Shown: in pieces, positions 21,936 through 34,352 of the stretch
How the letters are laid out: each line of letters opens with the position of its first letter
How positions within the stretch are numbered: position 1 is the stretch's first letter
NCBI GenBank assembly: GCA_964006375.1
Contig: OZ023265.1
Coordinates: 10,759,795 to 10,823,794 of the forward strand
Length of the DNA: 64,000 nt
Direction of reading: 5' to 3'
Source: Tillus elongatus
Taxonomy: Eukaryota; Arthropoda; Insecta; Coleoptera; Cleridae
Program-made: the position numbers and the translations under genes
The notes under the pieces: model-generated
Database searches by the model: none
Seen by the model: the letters and a program-made list of their open reading frames with translations, nothing else
What the model was told of the DNA's origin: nothing

Positions 21936-23110
21936 CGTCGGAAAAGTCTAGGGACATTTTTTAAAATGCATGTATTTTTTTTTCTTGATATGATTTAAGA
22001 AGAAAACAAAAAATGTATGGTATAATTAAGTAATTTTAATATTACATAAAATTAAATGTTGTATTCAAAAAACCTAGAAGATTGTTAAAAATATATATAC
22101 ACTGAAAGACACTATTTTATCAATATTTCAAAAACTTCCAAGCAACGGAGAAAACAGTTTAACACAAAGTATGACCTTCACGTTGAGTAATTACAGCTCT
22201 ACATCTATTGCTCATAGACAAAATGAGAGTGTCAAGGTCTCCTTGGGGTAAATGCGCCCACTCTGCTGTCAGAAGCTCCTGGAGTGTAAACACCTTGTGG
22301 ATGTTGCCCATATGTGGAGTTGTTCTTCTTTGAAGCATATCCCAGACATGCTCTATCGGATTCAGGTCCGGGGATGGTGCTGGCCATGGTAGAACTTCAA
22401 TTCCTGCGTTATCCAACCAGTTGGTTACCATGCGTACGGTATGTGGACGGGCATTATCGTGCATTAGGCGGGAGTTCTGACTAACAGCGCCTGAAAGTGG
22501 ATGCACGATGGGTTGAAGAATGGTATCCAGACAGAGCTGAGCTATTAGGAAGGGATTTGGGGAAACGAGTTTGGTTCGGTAATCATTCCGCCCCATGACA
22601 TTATTGTACCACCTCTGTAGGTGTACACTTCCTGAATATGTAAGCGTTCCACATTCCTAGATCATCTCCACACTCTTATTTGACGAGAATCCGGATGGAA
22701 ACCAAACCTACATCCCTCTGTGAATAAAACTGGCCCAGTGTTCTGCAGTCCAATCTTGCAGCGCGATTGCCTCTGGAAATAGGTGGAGATCTGAGTGGAC
22801 ATCTACTAGAGAGGTCTGCTTCGTGAAGAAGATTTCTTACAGTATCTAGGCTAATGGTTACATTATGCGCCCTTTTGCAGAGTCGTAACCAATTCAGGTG
22901 CCGTAATTGTAGGCTGCCTTCTGGCAGTTAAACATAAAAATCTATCCTGACCTGCCGTCGTAGAGCGTCCTCGTCCTGGATGTTGCGCGGCTGGACTGCC
23001 AGTTTCCCTAAAATGCACACATCTGCTCAGCTACTTTATTCTGCCGCATGCCCGCTTGAAGAAGACCTACCGCTCGATTCATTTCGTCTAAAGCCAAATG
23101 TCGCCAGTCC
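21936..23110 (-). pseudogene. Tc1-like transposon remnant
   Basis: The minus strand from about 23,110 to 22,159 is decayed transposase. The last 145 codons (22,596-22,159) are open and hold D-N-A-R-P-H, the spacing W-P-A-P-S-P-D-L-N-P-I-E-H-V-W-D and a Leu-rich C-terminus. This is the DD34E layout of Tc1. A possible terminal repeat GTCGGAAAAGTCTAGGGAC lies at 21,938-21,956, next to TA. I did not find its partner on the other side. Upstream parts are broken by stops. Confidence 0.8.
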
Positions 23111-24000
23111 GTGGTAAAACACAATATTTTAAATGCAGCTACTAAACCACAACTGAAGAATAACCGAATAGGAAACTAAATTCAACGATGCATATGAAAT
23201 TCTACTTTTATCATATATTGGGCTTAGGAATTTTGATATCATTTTAACTTTTTTTAACAACAGATGGTATTATATTGAATGATTGATTAAATACATACAC
23301 CGTAAGTGCAAGTTGACCGATTTCAAAGTCAATTTGTTCCGTTTTTTTTATTCGCACCGATTTGAGTAGGTTCTATGCCAACAGCCCGGCTAATACGCAT
23401 GAGTGTGACGTCACAACAACGAAACAAATATAGCGGGTCTATAGAATATGACGCTGGGTCTGCTAATCTAAGATGGCGGATGAGAATGTAAAAATAAGAA
23501 GTATAATTTTGACCTGACACCTGACCAGTATAAATGACAATGTCCGCCATTTTAATTTATGAAAAATGAGGTATGCGGTTTTGGTAGTTGGCGCATGCAC
23601 AGACGAAACTTTTTTTAGTTTTTTAGTTTTGTTTTAGAGGTAAATGTGTGTGTCATGGTTCTTGCTAAAAGCGGTTCAAATCTATAGAAATGACGTATGC
23701 AAGTATGGCAGTTGGCGCATGCGCAAACTAAACTTTTTTGTTTTTCAGTTTAGAGGCAAGTGTGTCACGGGTTTTCTTGATAAAAGATAAAAATAATGAA
23801 AAGCTTGCCCGGCTTCTGGCCTGGATGCTCTTCTCGGATCGCACCAGCCTTAGGATCCCAAGTGGTTTCGACCAACGGTTAGCAACGTGTTGTTTTTAAC
23901 AAATTGCGCATGTAATTATGACGATTGAGGCATGCGCAGACTTTTTCTCTGAGGGCGGCTACCTTTAGCCGAGTTACGAGTTCTAGTGAAAGCGAAGGGG
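23111..24000. repeat. unassigned region with a ~115-bp imperfect duplication
   Basis: GTTGGCGCATGC.CA.AC.AAACTTTTTT recurs at about 23,586 and 23,710 with its flanks, and a related GGCATGCGCAGACTTTTT lies near 23,928. No gene is recognised. The 73-codon minus frame at 23,329-23,550 has no motif. Confidence 0.5.
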
Positions 24001-24034
24001 TATGTGTTTATCATGGCGGTATGATAATACAAAA

Positions 24035-24201
24035 ACGCGTACCAAATTTGGTTGCCCTTACTTTTTTATCTCCGGAGATATAATTTTTTTCCGAAAAAAA
24101 AAAACCCACCGATTTTCCTGGCTAACCAACTTATTCCAGCCAGTTGTAAAAGGAAGGTACTCACAAAATTTGATGAAAATATTTTTTGAGTTTTCGGTGT
24201 G

Positions 24202-24284
<83 letters not shown>

Positions 24285-24420
24285 CATATAAAAATTGAAA
24301 CTGATCTCGGATATGGGTTTTAAGAGTCCTAGTTTGCGCTCATTTGAAGAAATTTTTTCGAAATTCAAAAGTCGGGATCTCCTTTAGTGCATTTTTTTAA
24401 AAGAAAATTCACTTAAAACT
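24035..24420 (+). repeat. complete (TA)n-centred repeat with terminal hairpin
   Basis: Left half: AATTTGGTTGCCCTTAC...TCCGGAGATATAATTTTT...TTTTCCTGGCTAACCAAC...GAAGGTACTCAC...TTTGAGTTTTCGGTG. Centre: (TA)n at 24,209-24,281. Right half: GATATGGGTTTTAAGAGTCC...GCGCTCATTTGAAG...GTCGGGATCTCC, ending near 24,410 with GAAAATTCACTTAAAA. The order is shared with several other copies, so it is a dispersed element. A central microsatellite and a terminal hairpin resemble Helentron-associated elements (HINE/DINE), which is my inference. Confidence 0.7.
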
Positions 24421-24784
24421 AAAACTTTAATTTAATCAGTGAATTGTTTTGGTTAATGTTTTGCTACCGGTTCTATGCATTTTGGACTCCTCATTTAAAG
24501 CTAAGGTAGATATACTCGACGTACCTATGACGTGATGCGTCTTGCTCTTTCATCATTCCATTAGTTCTATAGTAACAATTACTTTTAGGCTATGCATTAC
24601 CTAGCACATTTATATATCTTTTTTTTTCTTCTAATTTAACCGCGTCGTGAATAAACACTGACCATCTAGAGTTTGCATTCGACTGCGGGCATTTATGATC
24701 GGTGGCGCCCTTATCTACTGTTTTATTGAATTCAGAAATATATCTAGAGTTGAAGGAGAAACGTTCAACCAGAACCACACTGAG
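24421..24784. other. unassigned
   Basis: No gene or known repeat recognised. Confidence 0.3.
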
Positions 24785-26060
24785 ATTTTTTATTTATTTT
24801 TATTTAAAAACACACTACGAAGGCGCACAGCCTAAATACTATCTTACCGTGGGTGTCGACAAGGAGGAAATAGGCAATTCTGGACTTGAAGATTCGGAGG
24901 AGAAGGAAAAACATGTGCCGGCAAGGAATTCCACAACTTGAAAGTCCTCGGGACAAAAGAGCGGGCATAACAAGATGTTCTATGTCTCGTGACCTAGACA
25001 GTAAAAGGGTGCATTCGCTCTGTTCCCCTGGTAGATCTGTTGGGGGCAGCAGGTGGAGGAACTATGAAAGAAAGCTCATGTGGGCAGTGCCCGTGCAGAT
25101 ATCTATAACAGAGAGAGAGGTCACCAACGGCACGTCGGTGGGCAAGGGATGGCAGCCTTTGGGTGAGGGTAGGGTCACCGATGAGACCTATAGCTCTCTT
25201 CTGAATGGGGTCCAGGATAGCAACTGTAAAAGCGGCAGCGGCACTCCAGATGTGGGAGCAGTATTCGAGGTTTGGCCTTATTTGTGAAGTATATAAGGTA
25301 TAGAGATTAGCTGGTGAAAAGTATTTGCGAGCCCGGAAGAGGAAACCTAATTTCTTAGCAGCCGCTTCTGCAAATGATGTGACATGTTGGTGCCAAATGA
25401 GCTTTAGATCCACAGAGATGCCAACAAGTGAAAAGAACGCATTACTTTAAATAACTTGGTTGTTCATTGTGATGGGTCTAGGGCTGGTGTATATCTTATG
25501 AGAAAGAAAGCAAGACTGAGATTTGGTGGGGTTGAATTGTACAAGATTTCTACTTTCCCAGTATTTTTTTGGAGATCCACAGAGACAGAACCCTCTGCGA
25601 TCCTCATCTAATTGGGCTAAAGCGACAGGCTTAGAATATTGTTTATTTGAGTGGAGGGTGCTCTCGTCCGCGTAACTATGAACTGGGTTGGATGTGCTAG
25701 AGAGGTCATTGATGTGGAGAAGAAACAAAGTAGGGGCTAAATCTGAACCTTGAGGGACTCCTGCATTAATTGGTTACAGTTTAGAGGAATGGCCATTCAC
25801 GACAATAGAAATGTTCTGGTTGGAGAGGAAATTTGCTGTCCAGGTACAGAGTTTTGGTGGTAGACCATAGGCCAGAAGTTTATTAAGCCGCGCTGCGTGC
25901 TGGACCTGATGGAATGCTTTGGATATGTCTAGAGCGACAATCTGGGATTCACCGTGTAGTTCCATAGACTTGTTCCAAGAATCGGTGACAAAGGAAAGGA
26001 GTTCGGCAGTTGATCTGCGCTGACGGAATCCACACTGCCTGTCGTGGATTAGACTGTGTG
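24785..26060 (-). pseudogene. LINE family A fragment: RT to 3' end
   Basis: On the minus strand the fragment starts in the RT fingers (H-D-R-Q region near 26,050), passes the palm with S-Y-A-D-E (the usual Y-A-D-D is altered) near 25,670, and goes on through the thumb (25,413-24,994). It ends in the 3' UTR with a (TAAAA)n-type tail near 24,785-24,815. The frame is broken at least three times. It is about 1.27 kb, 5'-truncated. Confidence 0.85.
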
Positions 26061-26929
26061 GATTGCCGGAGCATAAGCGTTGCCTGCTGTTTATTCAAGA
26101 TTCACATTAAATTTACTTTTAAATTGTTCTATTATTTTTTCTATTAGGCTATTACAGCAGAACAGAAGTTTGGTAACACTACATTTAAACTTATTGGCGT
26201 ATGAAGCTAAGTGTGTAAGTCTATATTTAATAAAAACGTTCGCCAAATATTTCAATATTGTTATTATAAGTATCAATAAAAAGCAAGTTGAAGTTTGTTT
26301 ACTTGTTAATGGCTAATATAACTTACATGTTTCATTAATTTATAAGACTCACTGCAGTTTATGGTTAGCTTTGTTGTATCTAATAAGTCATTCTGTCTAA
26401 CCGCAAGTACACAGTGAGTCCATCTAGCTTGTTCATGCATGGTTGACGTTTTATGGAGATCACCTGCTATAATTAGACTATTTAATTAAACTCTTAAAGC
26501 TCAATTCCAAACAACTAACTTCACATTCTGCCGTTATATCTGCGGGAAGCTGTTCATAAAGACTGCACTATGTGCACCAGACCACTCTCATTACTCAAGG
26601 TAAATGCGCTGTTTGCTGTGACTTCGGTCTCACTTAATATCGTCTACATAAATGATTGTGCTTATTTACCTGCTGTGGATTTACTTGATATATTCTGGGA
26701 TATTTGCAATTGAAATTTATTATAACTAAATAAAGATGTAACTATTTCTTTATAATATTTTTATTCAACATACACGAAGCATTCCAAATTGGTACACCCA
26801 TACAGAGTGATTCCTTAGCAACAATGGGAAATCCAAAATCGGGAGATACTACAGGTGAAACTGTGACCATTGGCACAAACACGCCTTATCCTAAGTGGAT
26901 AGTTTCGGGAATACAGGGTGTTGGATGTT

Positions 26930-26934
<5 letters not shown>
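26061..26934. other. unassigned region
   Basis: No gene recognised. The frames at 26,080-26,316 lack motifs. Confidence 0.3.

Positions 26935-27012
<78 letters not shown>
26935..27012. repeat. (TA)n array
   Basis: About 39 TA units. Frames coding alternating Tyr-Ile across it are artefacts. Confidence 0.95.
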
Positions 27013-27017
<5 letters not shown>

Positions 27018-27079
27018 TGTCATTATTGTTAAAATATCTAGGGTAGGAACCTGAAAATGTGTAAAGTTATGTATTTTAG

Positions 27080-27205
27080 TGAATTTTCTTTTAAAAAAAT
27101 TCACTATTGGGGAGATCCCGACTTTTGAGTTTTGAAAACATGTCTTCAAATGAGCGCTATTTAGGACCCCTGGAACCCAAATCCGAGGTCGGTTTCAGAC
27201 TATAT

Positions 27206-27293
<88 letters not shown>

Positions 27294-27700
27294 GTCACAC
27301 CTATAACTAAAAAAATAATGGACCGATTTTGATCAAGCTTGGTGAGTACCTTCCTTTCGCAAATGGCTTGGATAAGTTCGTTAGCCAGGAAAATCCGCCG
27401 AGGTTTTCCCGGAAAATGTTGTGTTTTCTTTCGAAAAAAATCGAAAAAAAATATTTCTCCGGAATTAACAAAGTAAGGGCAACCAAATTTCATACGCGTT
27501 TATATTATTATAGGTAAGTTACTTACCAAAATCTAGCTCTGTAGGTTAAAAGACAAAAAAGTTACAGGCATTTAAAGAAAAAATAAATTTGGGTTTTCCT
27601 CAAAACGTCAAAAGTTGCTGATATTTAGGCAATGAACCTAAAACTAATATGAGCTATGGAAGGAAAATGTCTCAAGAATAATGGTTTACAAAGCCTGAAG
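27080..27700 (-). repeat. complete (TA)n-centred repeat, hairpin end first
   Basis: The order is: TAGTGAATTTTC/AAAATTCACTA hairpin at 27,078-27,106, GGGGAGATCCCGACTTTTGAG, CAAATCCGAGGTC, (TA)n at 27,211-27,289, TGTGTCACACC, TTGGTGAGTACC, CGTTAGCCAGGAAAATCC, TTAACAAAGTAAGGGCAACC. It then runs into a stretch (27,510-27,700) that recurs at 29,760-29,940. It is in inverted orientation to the 24.0-kb copy. Confidence 0.7.
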
Positions 27701-28589
27701 TCTTAGTTTAGATCGTCATTGTCCTTGATTTTACTAAAATATTCCCAGAAAATTCATTTCAAATAGACCCTTTCTCTGATGCTTTGGCAGTAGTGTTGGC
27801 TATAGAGTTCATCGGTTAATGGTAGTGATGGGAAAAACAGTTATTTTTTGTTAACAGTTTAAGCCGTAAACGTTATTTAATAATAACCGTTGAAAATAAC
27901 GACTTCAGTTATTTTATACTGGATAGTCGATCGATAATAGTATCCTACATTCCCAAAGCTGTGAGCGAGAGCGAGCACACTAGTATAAATGCATTGTATT
28001 TTTACCCCGTTATTTCACGTAGTGTATAAATCTCAAATTTTGTCGATATGAAAAGGAAACAAAGGGTTAAGAAATTATAATAAGCGTGTCGTAAATCTTT
28101 TGCCACTCTGAAGTGAAACTTTTAGAAACCAGAAAGGAGTCTTATATTAGTATTTACTTAGATGTTTTAGGAATTATAAACTAGTCATTTCTAACAAATT
28201 TATTTTATCAGGGTCTTTACGTAAATGTCAATACCACAGCAAGAATCAATAAATATCATTATTTATCACGCCTTGGGACGTTAGACGTTAGAATTTTTAT
28301 TGCTACACAGGGAGTGATTATAAGAACTCCATAACATAACGCAGCTAATAAAATTTCGGTAAAGAAACAGTATAAAAAATTGAGTTTGAGTTTTAAAAAA
28401 AATTGGAAGATATATAGTATTAATTGTTTATTTACTTATTTTAATATTCGTTGTTTTAAAATTAGTTTCAAAAATTTCAAAGGGCTGTAACTTGGAGGAG
28501 AAGGGGTTTCAAAAAAAACTTAATAAAAAGACACCCCTTATTTTTCGCCAAAGAATCACCTGTAAAATTTTTCGCATCAATTTGGAAAC

Positions 28590-28594
<5 letters not shown>

Positions 28595-28662
<68 letters not shown>
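28595..28662. repeat. (TA)n array inside the hAT element
   Basis: About 34 TA units, bordered on the left by GGAAACACCC. Confidence 0.95.
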
Positions 28663-28665
<3 letters not shown>

Positions 28666-29013
28666 TTTAATTTTTTATATTGAAATCTATCTAGATATTA
28701 AAAAATGTTGTATCATTATATTTTTTAATCAATTTGATAACTATTATCAGACAAACGAAAATGACGTGTTAACTGTTTTCTTAGGTAATGTATATAAATT
28801 TAAATAAATAAGTACTTTAATTTCACGTGAAATAACCCTATTTTGCGTTGTCTATAGTGAAAGTAATAACACGTTTTTACAGAAATTCATCTTTTCACCC
28901 AACATTTTTTATTATTAAATATTTGGCTTTACATACTAGTGGGAAACTCAACTGTTTCAAAAATAACAGCTTCTCAGTTTAACAGAATAACTCTGTGTAG
29001 TACTGTCCGTATG

Positions 29014-29082
29014 TTGCGGTGCTATCGGGGCGGCAAGGCCGCGGACGAGCCCTGAGGGAACAAAAAAAAAAAAAAAAAAAAA
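29014..29082 (+). mobile_element. extremely truncated LINE family C insertion (3' tail only)
   Basis: Only about 48 bp of the 3' end (GCTATCGGGGCGGCAAGGCC...CCCTGAGGGAAC) and a 21-base A tail inserted. An exact 12-bp duplication ACTGTCCGTATG flanks it (29,002-29,013 and 29,083-29,094). The tail matches the end of the LINE at 7,021-7,072. Confidence 0.92.
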
Positions 29083-29654
29083 ACTGTCCGTATGCCGTAT
29101 CACCATCAACAACCGGTTAAAGTTAAAATTAAAATTAAACCGTTTTATTGTACCGAAAATCCTACGTTCCTAAAGCTGTTAGCGAGAGCGAGCACACTAG
29201 TATAAATAACGTGTTTAGCATTCCCAATCTCAAGGCTATTCATCCCGTTAAATAGTCAAATAAACAGTTGCCGATGAAAACCGATGTTTATTCATCGAAG
29301 CCGAACTAGTTGCAGTAGAACTGAAACAGACACGACTCCGAAATCTAGTTTAGTGTAAAAAGCGTTATTTTTTAAGCTGCTATTTTTATAAATCCATAAC
29401 TGGTGGTTACCGTTACTGCTCGGTAACTGTTTAAAAATAGCTGACAGTTAAATAACGACCCATCACTAGTTAATGGTATATCATTTTTGTCGAATTTTCG
29501 TAAAAAATCTTTAAAGTTCAATATATCCGTTATTATGCATATACGAAAAAAATTGTATGCATTAATTATAGGGTGTCTTGAGCTACATCTTAAAAAATAT
29601 TTCTACAATTACAGGCTGGCCCATAAGTCGTTGGTGATTCAAATTTTCTTTTTT

Positions 29655-30540
29655 AGTGAATTTTCTTTAAAAAATTCACTAATGGGGAGATCCGTGTTTA
29701 TATATATATTCCGGAATTAACAAAGTGAGGGCAACCAAATTTGATACGCGTATTTGTATTATAAAGAGTGAACCATGTACCAAAATTTAGATCTCTAAGT
29801 TTAAGGACAAAAAAGTTACAGGCAGCTGAAGCAACAAATTTTGAAGTTATCCTCAAAACGTCAAAATTGGCAATGTTTAGGCAAAGAACGTGAAACAAAT
29901 ACGGATTGTGAAAAGAAAATGTTGCAAGAAGATCTCTGATGTTTTGGTTGTCGGTTTAGTTAAGTTGATGCTTTCGCTGTAGGTTTAGTGAAGTTTATGG
30001 TTTAACGGTCTATAATTTTTAGCTAATTTTCATAGAACAAATTCGTTACTGCATTTTAGCATTTCTTATCGAAATATGATGCATGTTTGTAAGAAAAAAT
30101 CTGGACGCAGTAAGTGCGTTTTGATAGTAAATTTTAATTAAATCCTCCAAATTTCAATAACCCAATTTGCTATTAACGTAAGTTTTGTTGGTTAGGAAAC
30201 CAACATTTAACTTTATTTTTGGAAAATTTTTGGATGAACGCAGCAAGGGCGTTTTGGTTGCGAATTTTCATTAAATGTTTCAAATTTCAATAACTCAATT
30301 TGCTATTAACCTAAGGTTCATTGGCTAGGAGACCAGTTTTCTCAGAAACCTTTAAAGTTTATTTTCCGAAAAGTTTTGTACATTTTCAAATAATTATTTT
30401 GATAAAATATAATACACTGTTCCTACTATAAAGGTTATACCGGTAACCAAATTGATGCCTGCTCGCATTAGAGCGATATATTTGTAATTAAAAACATTTT
30501 AATGAAAATTCACTTCCATAACGCACTTGCTGCGCCCATA
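29655..30540. repeat. cluster of dispersed-repeat pieces
   Basis: 29,655-29,720 holds a hairpin TTAGTGAATTTTC/AAAATTCACTAA with only a very short TA stretch. 29,720-29,940 is a left-half sequence shared with 27,480-27,700. 30,100-30,540 is the 'CGCAGCAAGTGCGTT' family: the start is repeated at 30,102 and 30,238, and the inverted end AACGCACTTGCTGCG lies at 30,520-30,534. The third part is collinear with 232-522 in inverse. Confidence 0.65.
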
Positions 30541-30544
30541 GTTT

Positions 30545-30975
30545 TTTTTAAATTGCGTTTGCCAACAATATTCCACCCCCACGCATCAACCCCTAATCTA
30601 ATATCAGCACAGAATACCAGATGTTTGATGAAATAAAAGTTTTCTAATAAATAAACCCTAAAACGTTATATTACTCAAGTTTTAACGAAAAAATGTCAAT
30701 TTTCACCAAATCACCCCCCATTCATCCGCTACCCCATAAGCGATTTTATCCAAAAACAATCCGAACCGTTAGGGTGCTAACTGTATACCAATTTGAAGAC
30801 GATATCTCAATTCGTTCTAAAGTTATCGTAACTACAAACATAGAGACGGACAGACCAAAAAAAAAAAAATGTTCCCAAATCATGTTTTCTATATGTCTTG
30901 ATACGACGTTTAAACGAAAAAAAAAATTTGTAATTTTTGTCGCCGATGCGATACTTGCACACGTTGTGACGATGT
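30545..30975 (+). repeat. dispersed repeat shared with 35,360-35,830 (inverted)
   Basis: Landmarks CATCTGGTATT (inverted AATACCAGATG), AAACGTTATATTACTCAAG, TTTTCACCAAATCACC and CGGACAGACC recur in reverse order at 35,360-35,640, and partly again at 35,750-35,830. The family has no coding capacity here. The 96-codon plus frame is unsupported. Confidence 0.65.
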
Positions 30976-31384
30976 GGCAGTAGTAATTGAGATGTTGAAT
31001 TTATTCCGTTTGACTATTCTATACTGTATGTAATCATTACAGTTTATAGATTCTCTTTTCTTGTGTATTTCTAGGGTTTTTCTTGTGGATTCTTCGTAGA
31101 TTTTTAGGTTCTTTCTTGAGAAAAATTAACTATGTAATCATTACAGTTCATATATTTTCCTTTCTTGTATATCTCCAGTCTCGTGGATTTTTAGTTTCTT
31201 TCTTGACAAAAATCAATTTTAAACGTATTGTTTTATCAAATATTATGAAATGGTTAGTCCAATCAAATTAACCAGAGACCGTAAATATTACTGCAGGTAT
31301 ATTCATAAAGTTCTTTTATTCAGGCATCTTTGTTTAAAAGCAGCATTTTTTATCAGAATGTTGTTTTCATGCATGATTGTAAAA

Positions 31385-31880
<496 letters not shown>

Positions 31881-32529
31881 TTTACAAATGAACTTTAATA
31901 AGATATTATGCTGTGACAATACCTCTCTCAAGCACCCTAAAATATAATCAAAATGTGCACAGTTATATATGTTTTATTTCTTTTTCCCTTGTCTTAATAC
32001 ACTACATATTTTATGACAATCGATTTAATTTACTTATTTGATTTCATAAATAGTCGGTTAATAGTGACTTGGAATGAAGTAGACACCACATCTTCAAACA
32101 TATTAAGAGAATATGAGTAAATCAACGGCAACTGGGAATGAATTCGGTCAGTCCCCCAGCCACGTGGTTAAAAAACACTGGCTGTATGAGTGGTTACAAC
32201 TCTACCTCTAAATAAAAGGACTGTAACAGCGGCAGGAGCAGAAGTCAATGGAAGCTGTGTGTATTCGGAAAGAAACTATTGAGTATTAATAAGAACAATT
32301 GACTAAAAACGCTGCGAGCTGTAAGGAAAAAAATTATTATACTACAGAGGTGATAAATGATAATAAATTACAATAGGGTTATATATAATTGTATATGTAA
32401 ATGCTTTCAATGATTAACAATCAGTGAATTCAGTATTATTGACACTTCTCTGAAACTTAAAAATAAATTTCATGAGCCAATGACAATAAGAGAAGCATTG
32501 ACTAACCAACAGCAACCACATACTTATGA
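31881..32529. other. unassigned
   Basis: No gene or repeat recognised. Confidence 0.3.
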
Positions 32530-32812
32530 TTTAAACATAAATGTTTCAAATTTGAATAGCTCAATTTTCTGTAACCCTAGAAAGCTGAATTTTGGCACAT
32601 AGTTAGGTATTTCCCAAAGCAATATGTAGACCAAATTTTATCGAAATTTTCGGAAAAAAAAATTTTTTTTTGAAAGAAAACTAAAAATTTTTCCGGAAAA
32701 CCCCGTCCGATTTTCCTGGCCAACGAACTCATCCAAGCCATTAATAAAAGAAAGGCACTTTCCGAGTTTCATCTAAATCGGTTAATTATTTTTTGAGTTA
32801 TCAGACGGATAC

Positions 32813-32882
<70 letters not shown>

Positions 32883-33022
32883 ATATAAAAATTCAAACTG
32901 ACCCCGGATATGGGTTCTAGGGGTCCTAATTCGCGCTCATTTGAAAGAATTTTTGCAAAGTCTCACCATCGATACCTCTCTATTAGTGAATTTTTTTTAA
33001 TAAAAATTCACTAAAAAGTGTT
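32530..33022 (+). repeat. best-preserved (TA)n-centred repeat
   Basis: The copy runs from AATGCTTC-like AAATGTTTCAAATTTGAATAGCTC through CCGTCCGATTTTCCTGGCC, GTTATCAGACGGATACATA, (TA)n at 32,818-32,878, GACCCCGGATATGGGTTC, GCGCTCATTTG, and ends with hairpin TTAGTGAATTTTTTTTAATAAAAATTCACTAA near 32,988-33,015. It is the clearest full unit in the window. Confidence 0.75.
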
Positions 33023-33659
33023 ATGAAATCTTTGACCTTTCGAAAAGAAAGCAGGAAATAATTGATTCTGTCTTTTTCGTGCAGACAATCTAATGAGAAA
33101 ACAGCTAGCATCGGTAGTCGCTAGTCCTGAAAAGCACAGCCAAACTGAAATAAAACACAATTAATTACAATCAACACTTCCTTTGTCGCTTACCTTTTCC
33201 TTGCCCTATTCGGGGGTGTTCCCTTCGATCCAATTAGGTTAATTTTCATGAAAAACGCCACTGCCTACCGTTTTCTTGTATATTTCACGCTTTATTGACC
33301 CATGATGATTAGCTAGAAGTATTTGGAGAAAGAGATGAATATTTAAAGGGAGATGTAGATATAAAAGCGGTGTAGAGTTGGGAGGAAGAGAGATAGCATC
33401 AATGTTTCCGGCTCGTTGGCTGCAAGAATAAGGAACTGATTTAATAAGGCTTTCATATATACGTTAAAATAATTATTAGAACGGTTATTTTCCTGATTTT
33501 GCATTATCAATTTGTCTGGGAGCTTTAATTTTAATATAATTAAGAAGGTGATTACGAACTCAAATTTGTTTACCATAAAGTTGTGACTTGTTTGCGAAAT
33601 CTGATTGCAATTGTGGAAACTATAGACTTAATTATGATTTATGTTTTTGTATGTTAGTA
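33023..33659. other. unassigned
   Basis: No gene recognised; a 77-codon minus frame at 33,343-33,576 lacks motifs. Confidence 0.3.
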
Positions 33660-34352
33660 AACATTTCGCGACGCAGCAAGTGCATTATGGTAGAGAATTT
33701 TCATTAAATGCTTCAAATTTGCATAACTCAACTTTCTATAAATCTAAGAAGTTGAGTTTGGGTATGTAGTAAGGTGTTTACGAGGGCAGCCTACCAACGA
33801 GATTTCATCAAAGTAACTTTGTTAGTTTTTGAGATACAATTTTTGTTTTCGAAAAAATTATTTTTTTAATTTTTACTGTAATTTTTACCTGATTGCATAC
33901 GTACTGTTCCTGTATAAAAGAATGTAACATAACTTATTTCAAAGGTTAGAGTCTTGGACAACTCACTAATTTCGCAATATGATCAAACAAAGCTATGATT
34001 TCCGCAAGCTTTTCATATAAACTAAAATTATTAATCGTAAGACAACCTATTCTCTCATTAACCTAAAACTTAAAGAAAATAAAGTGATATGACATATAAC
34101 TCAATTTTCTATAAACCTAGGAAGTTGAGTTTGGGTATGTAGTAAGGTGTTTACGAGGCAGCCTACCAACCAGATTTCATCAAAGTAACTTTGTTAGTTT
34201 TTGAGATACAATTTTTGTTTTCGGAAAAATTATTTTTTTTTATATAGAAAAAACTGGTCCGATCGGACTGGCTAACGATCTCATTCAAGCCATTGATAAA
34301 ATAAATATTCTTGCCGAGTTTCATCAAAATCGGTTAATAACTTTTTTAATTT
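33660..34352 (+). repeat. two left halves of the (TA)n-centred family
   Basis: 33,665-33,870 and 34,095-34,350 both carry AACTCAATTTTCTATAAACC..AAGTTGAGTTTGGGTATG, GTAGTAAGGTGTTTACGAG and TACCAAC.AGATTTCATC. The second continues to GGCTAACGATCTCATTCAAGCC and TTTCATCAAAATCGG but has no TA array. A LINE fragment begins right after. Confidence 0.65.

Larger units (their letters stand above)
27823..29468. mobile_element. non-autonomous hAT element, 1,646 bp
   Basis: Termini are TAGTGATGGG and CCCATCACTA, a perfect 10-bp inverted repeat of hAT type. An exact 8-bp duplication GTTAATGG lies on both sides (27,815-27,822 and 29,469-29,476), the hAT length. Subterminal AACAGTTATTTTT and TAACTGTT-type motifs occur at both ends. 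No transposase frame exists inside. It contains a later (TA)n-bearing piece (28,595-28,662) and a 69-bp LINE tail (29,014-29,082). Two internal stretches containing GCGAGAGCGAGCACACTAG (27,966 and 29,183) are direct repeats. Confidence 0.88.

Noticed and set aside
24886..25287. 133-codon plus-strand frame, and similar ones at 34,397-34,833 and 39,127-39,663
   Set aside because: Antisense shadows of LINE family A.
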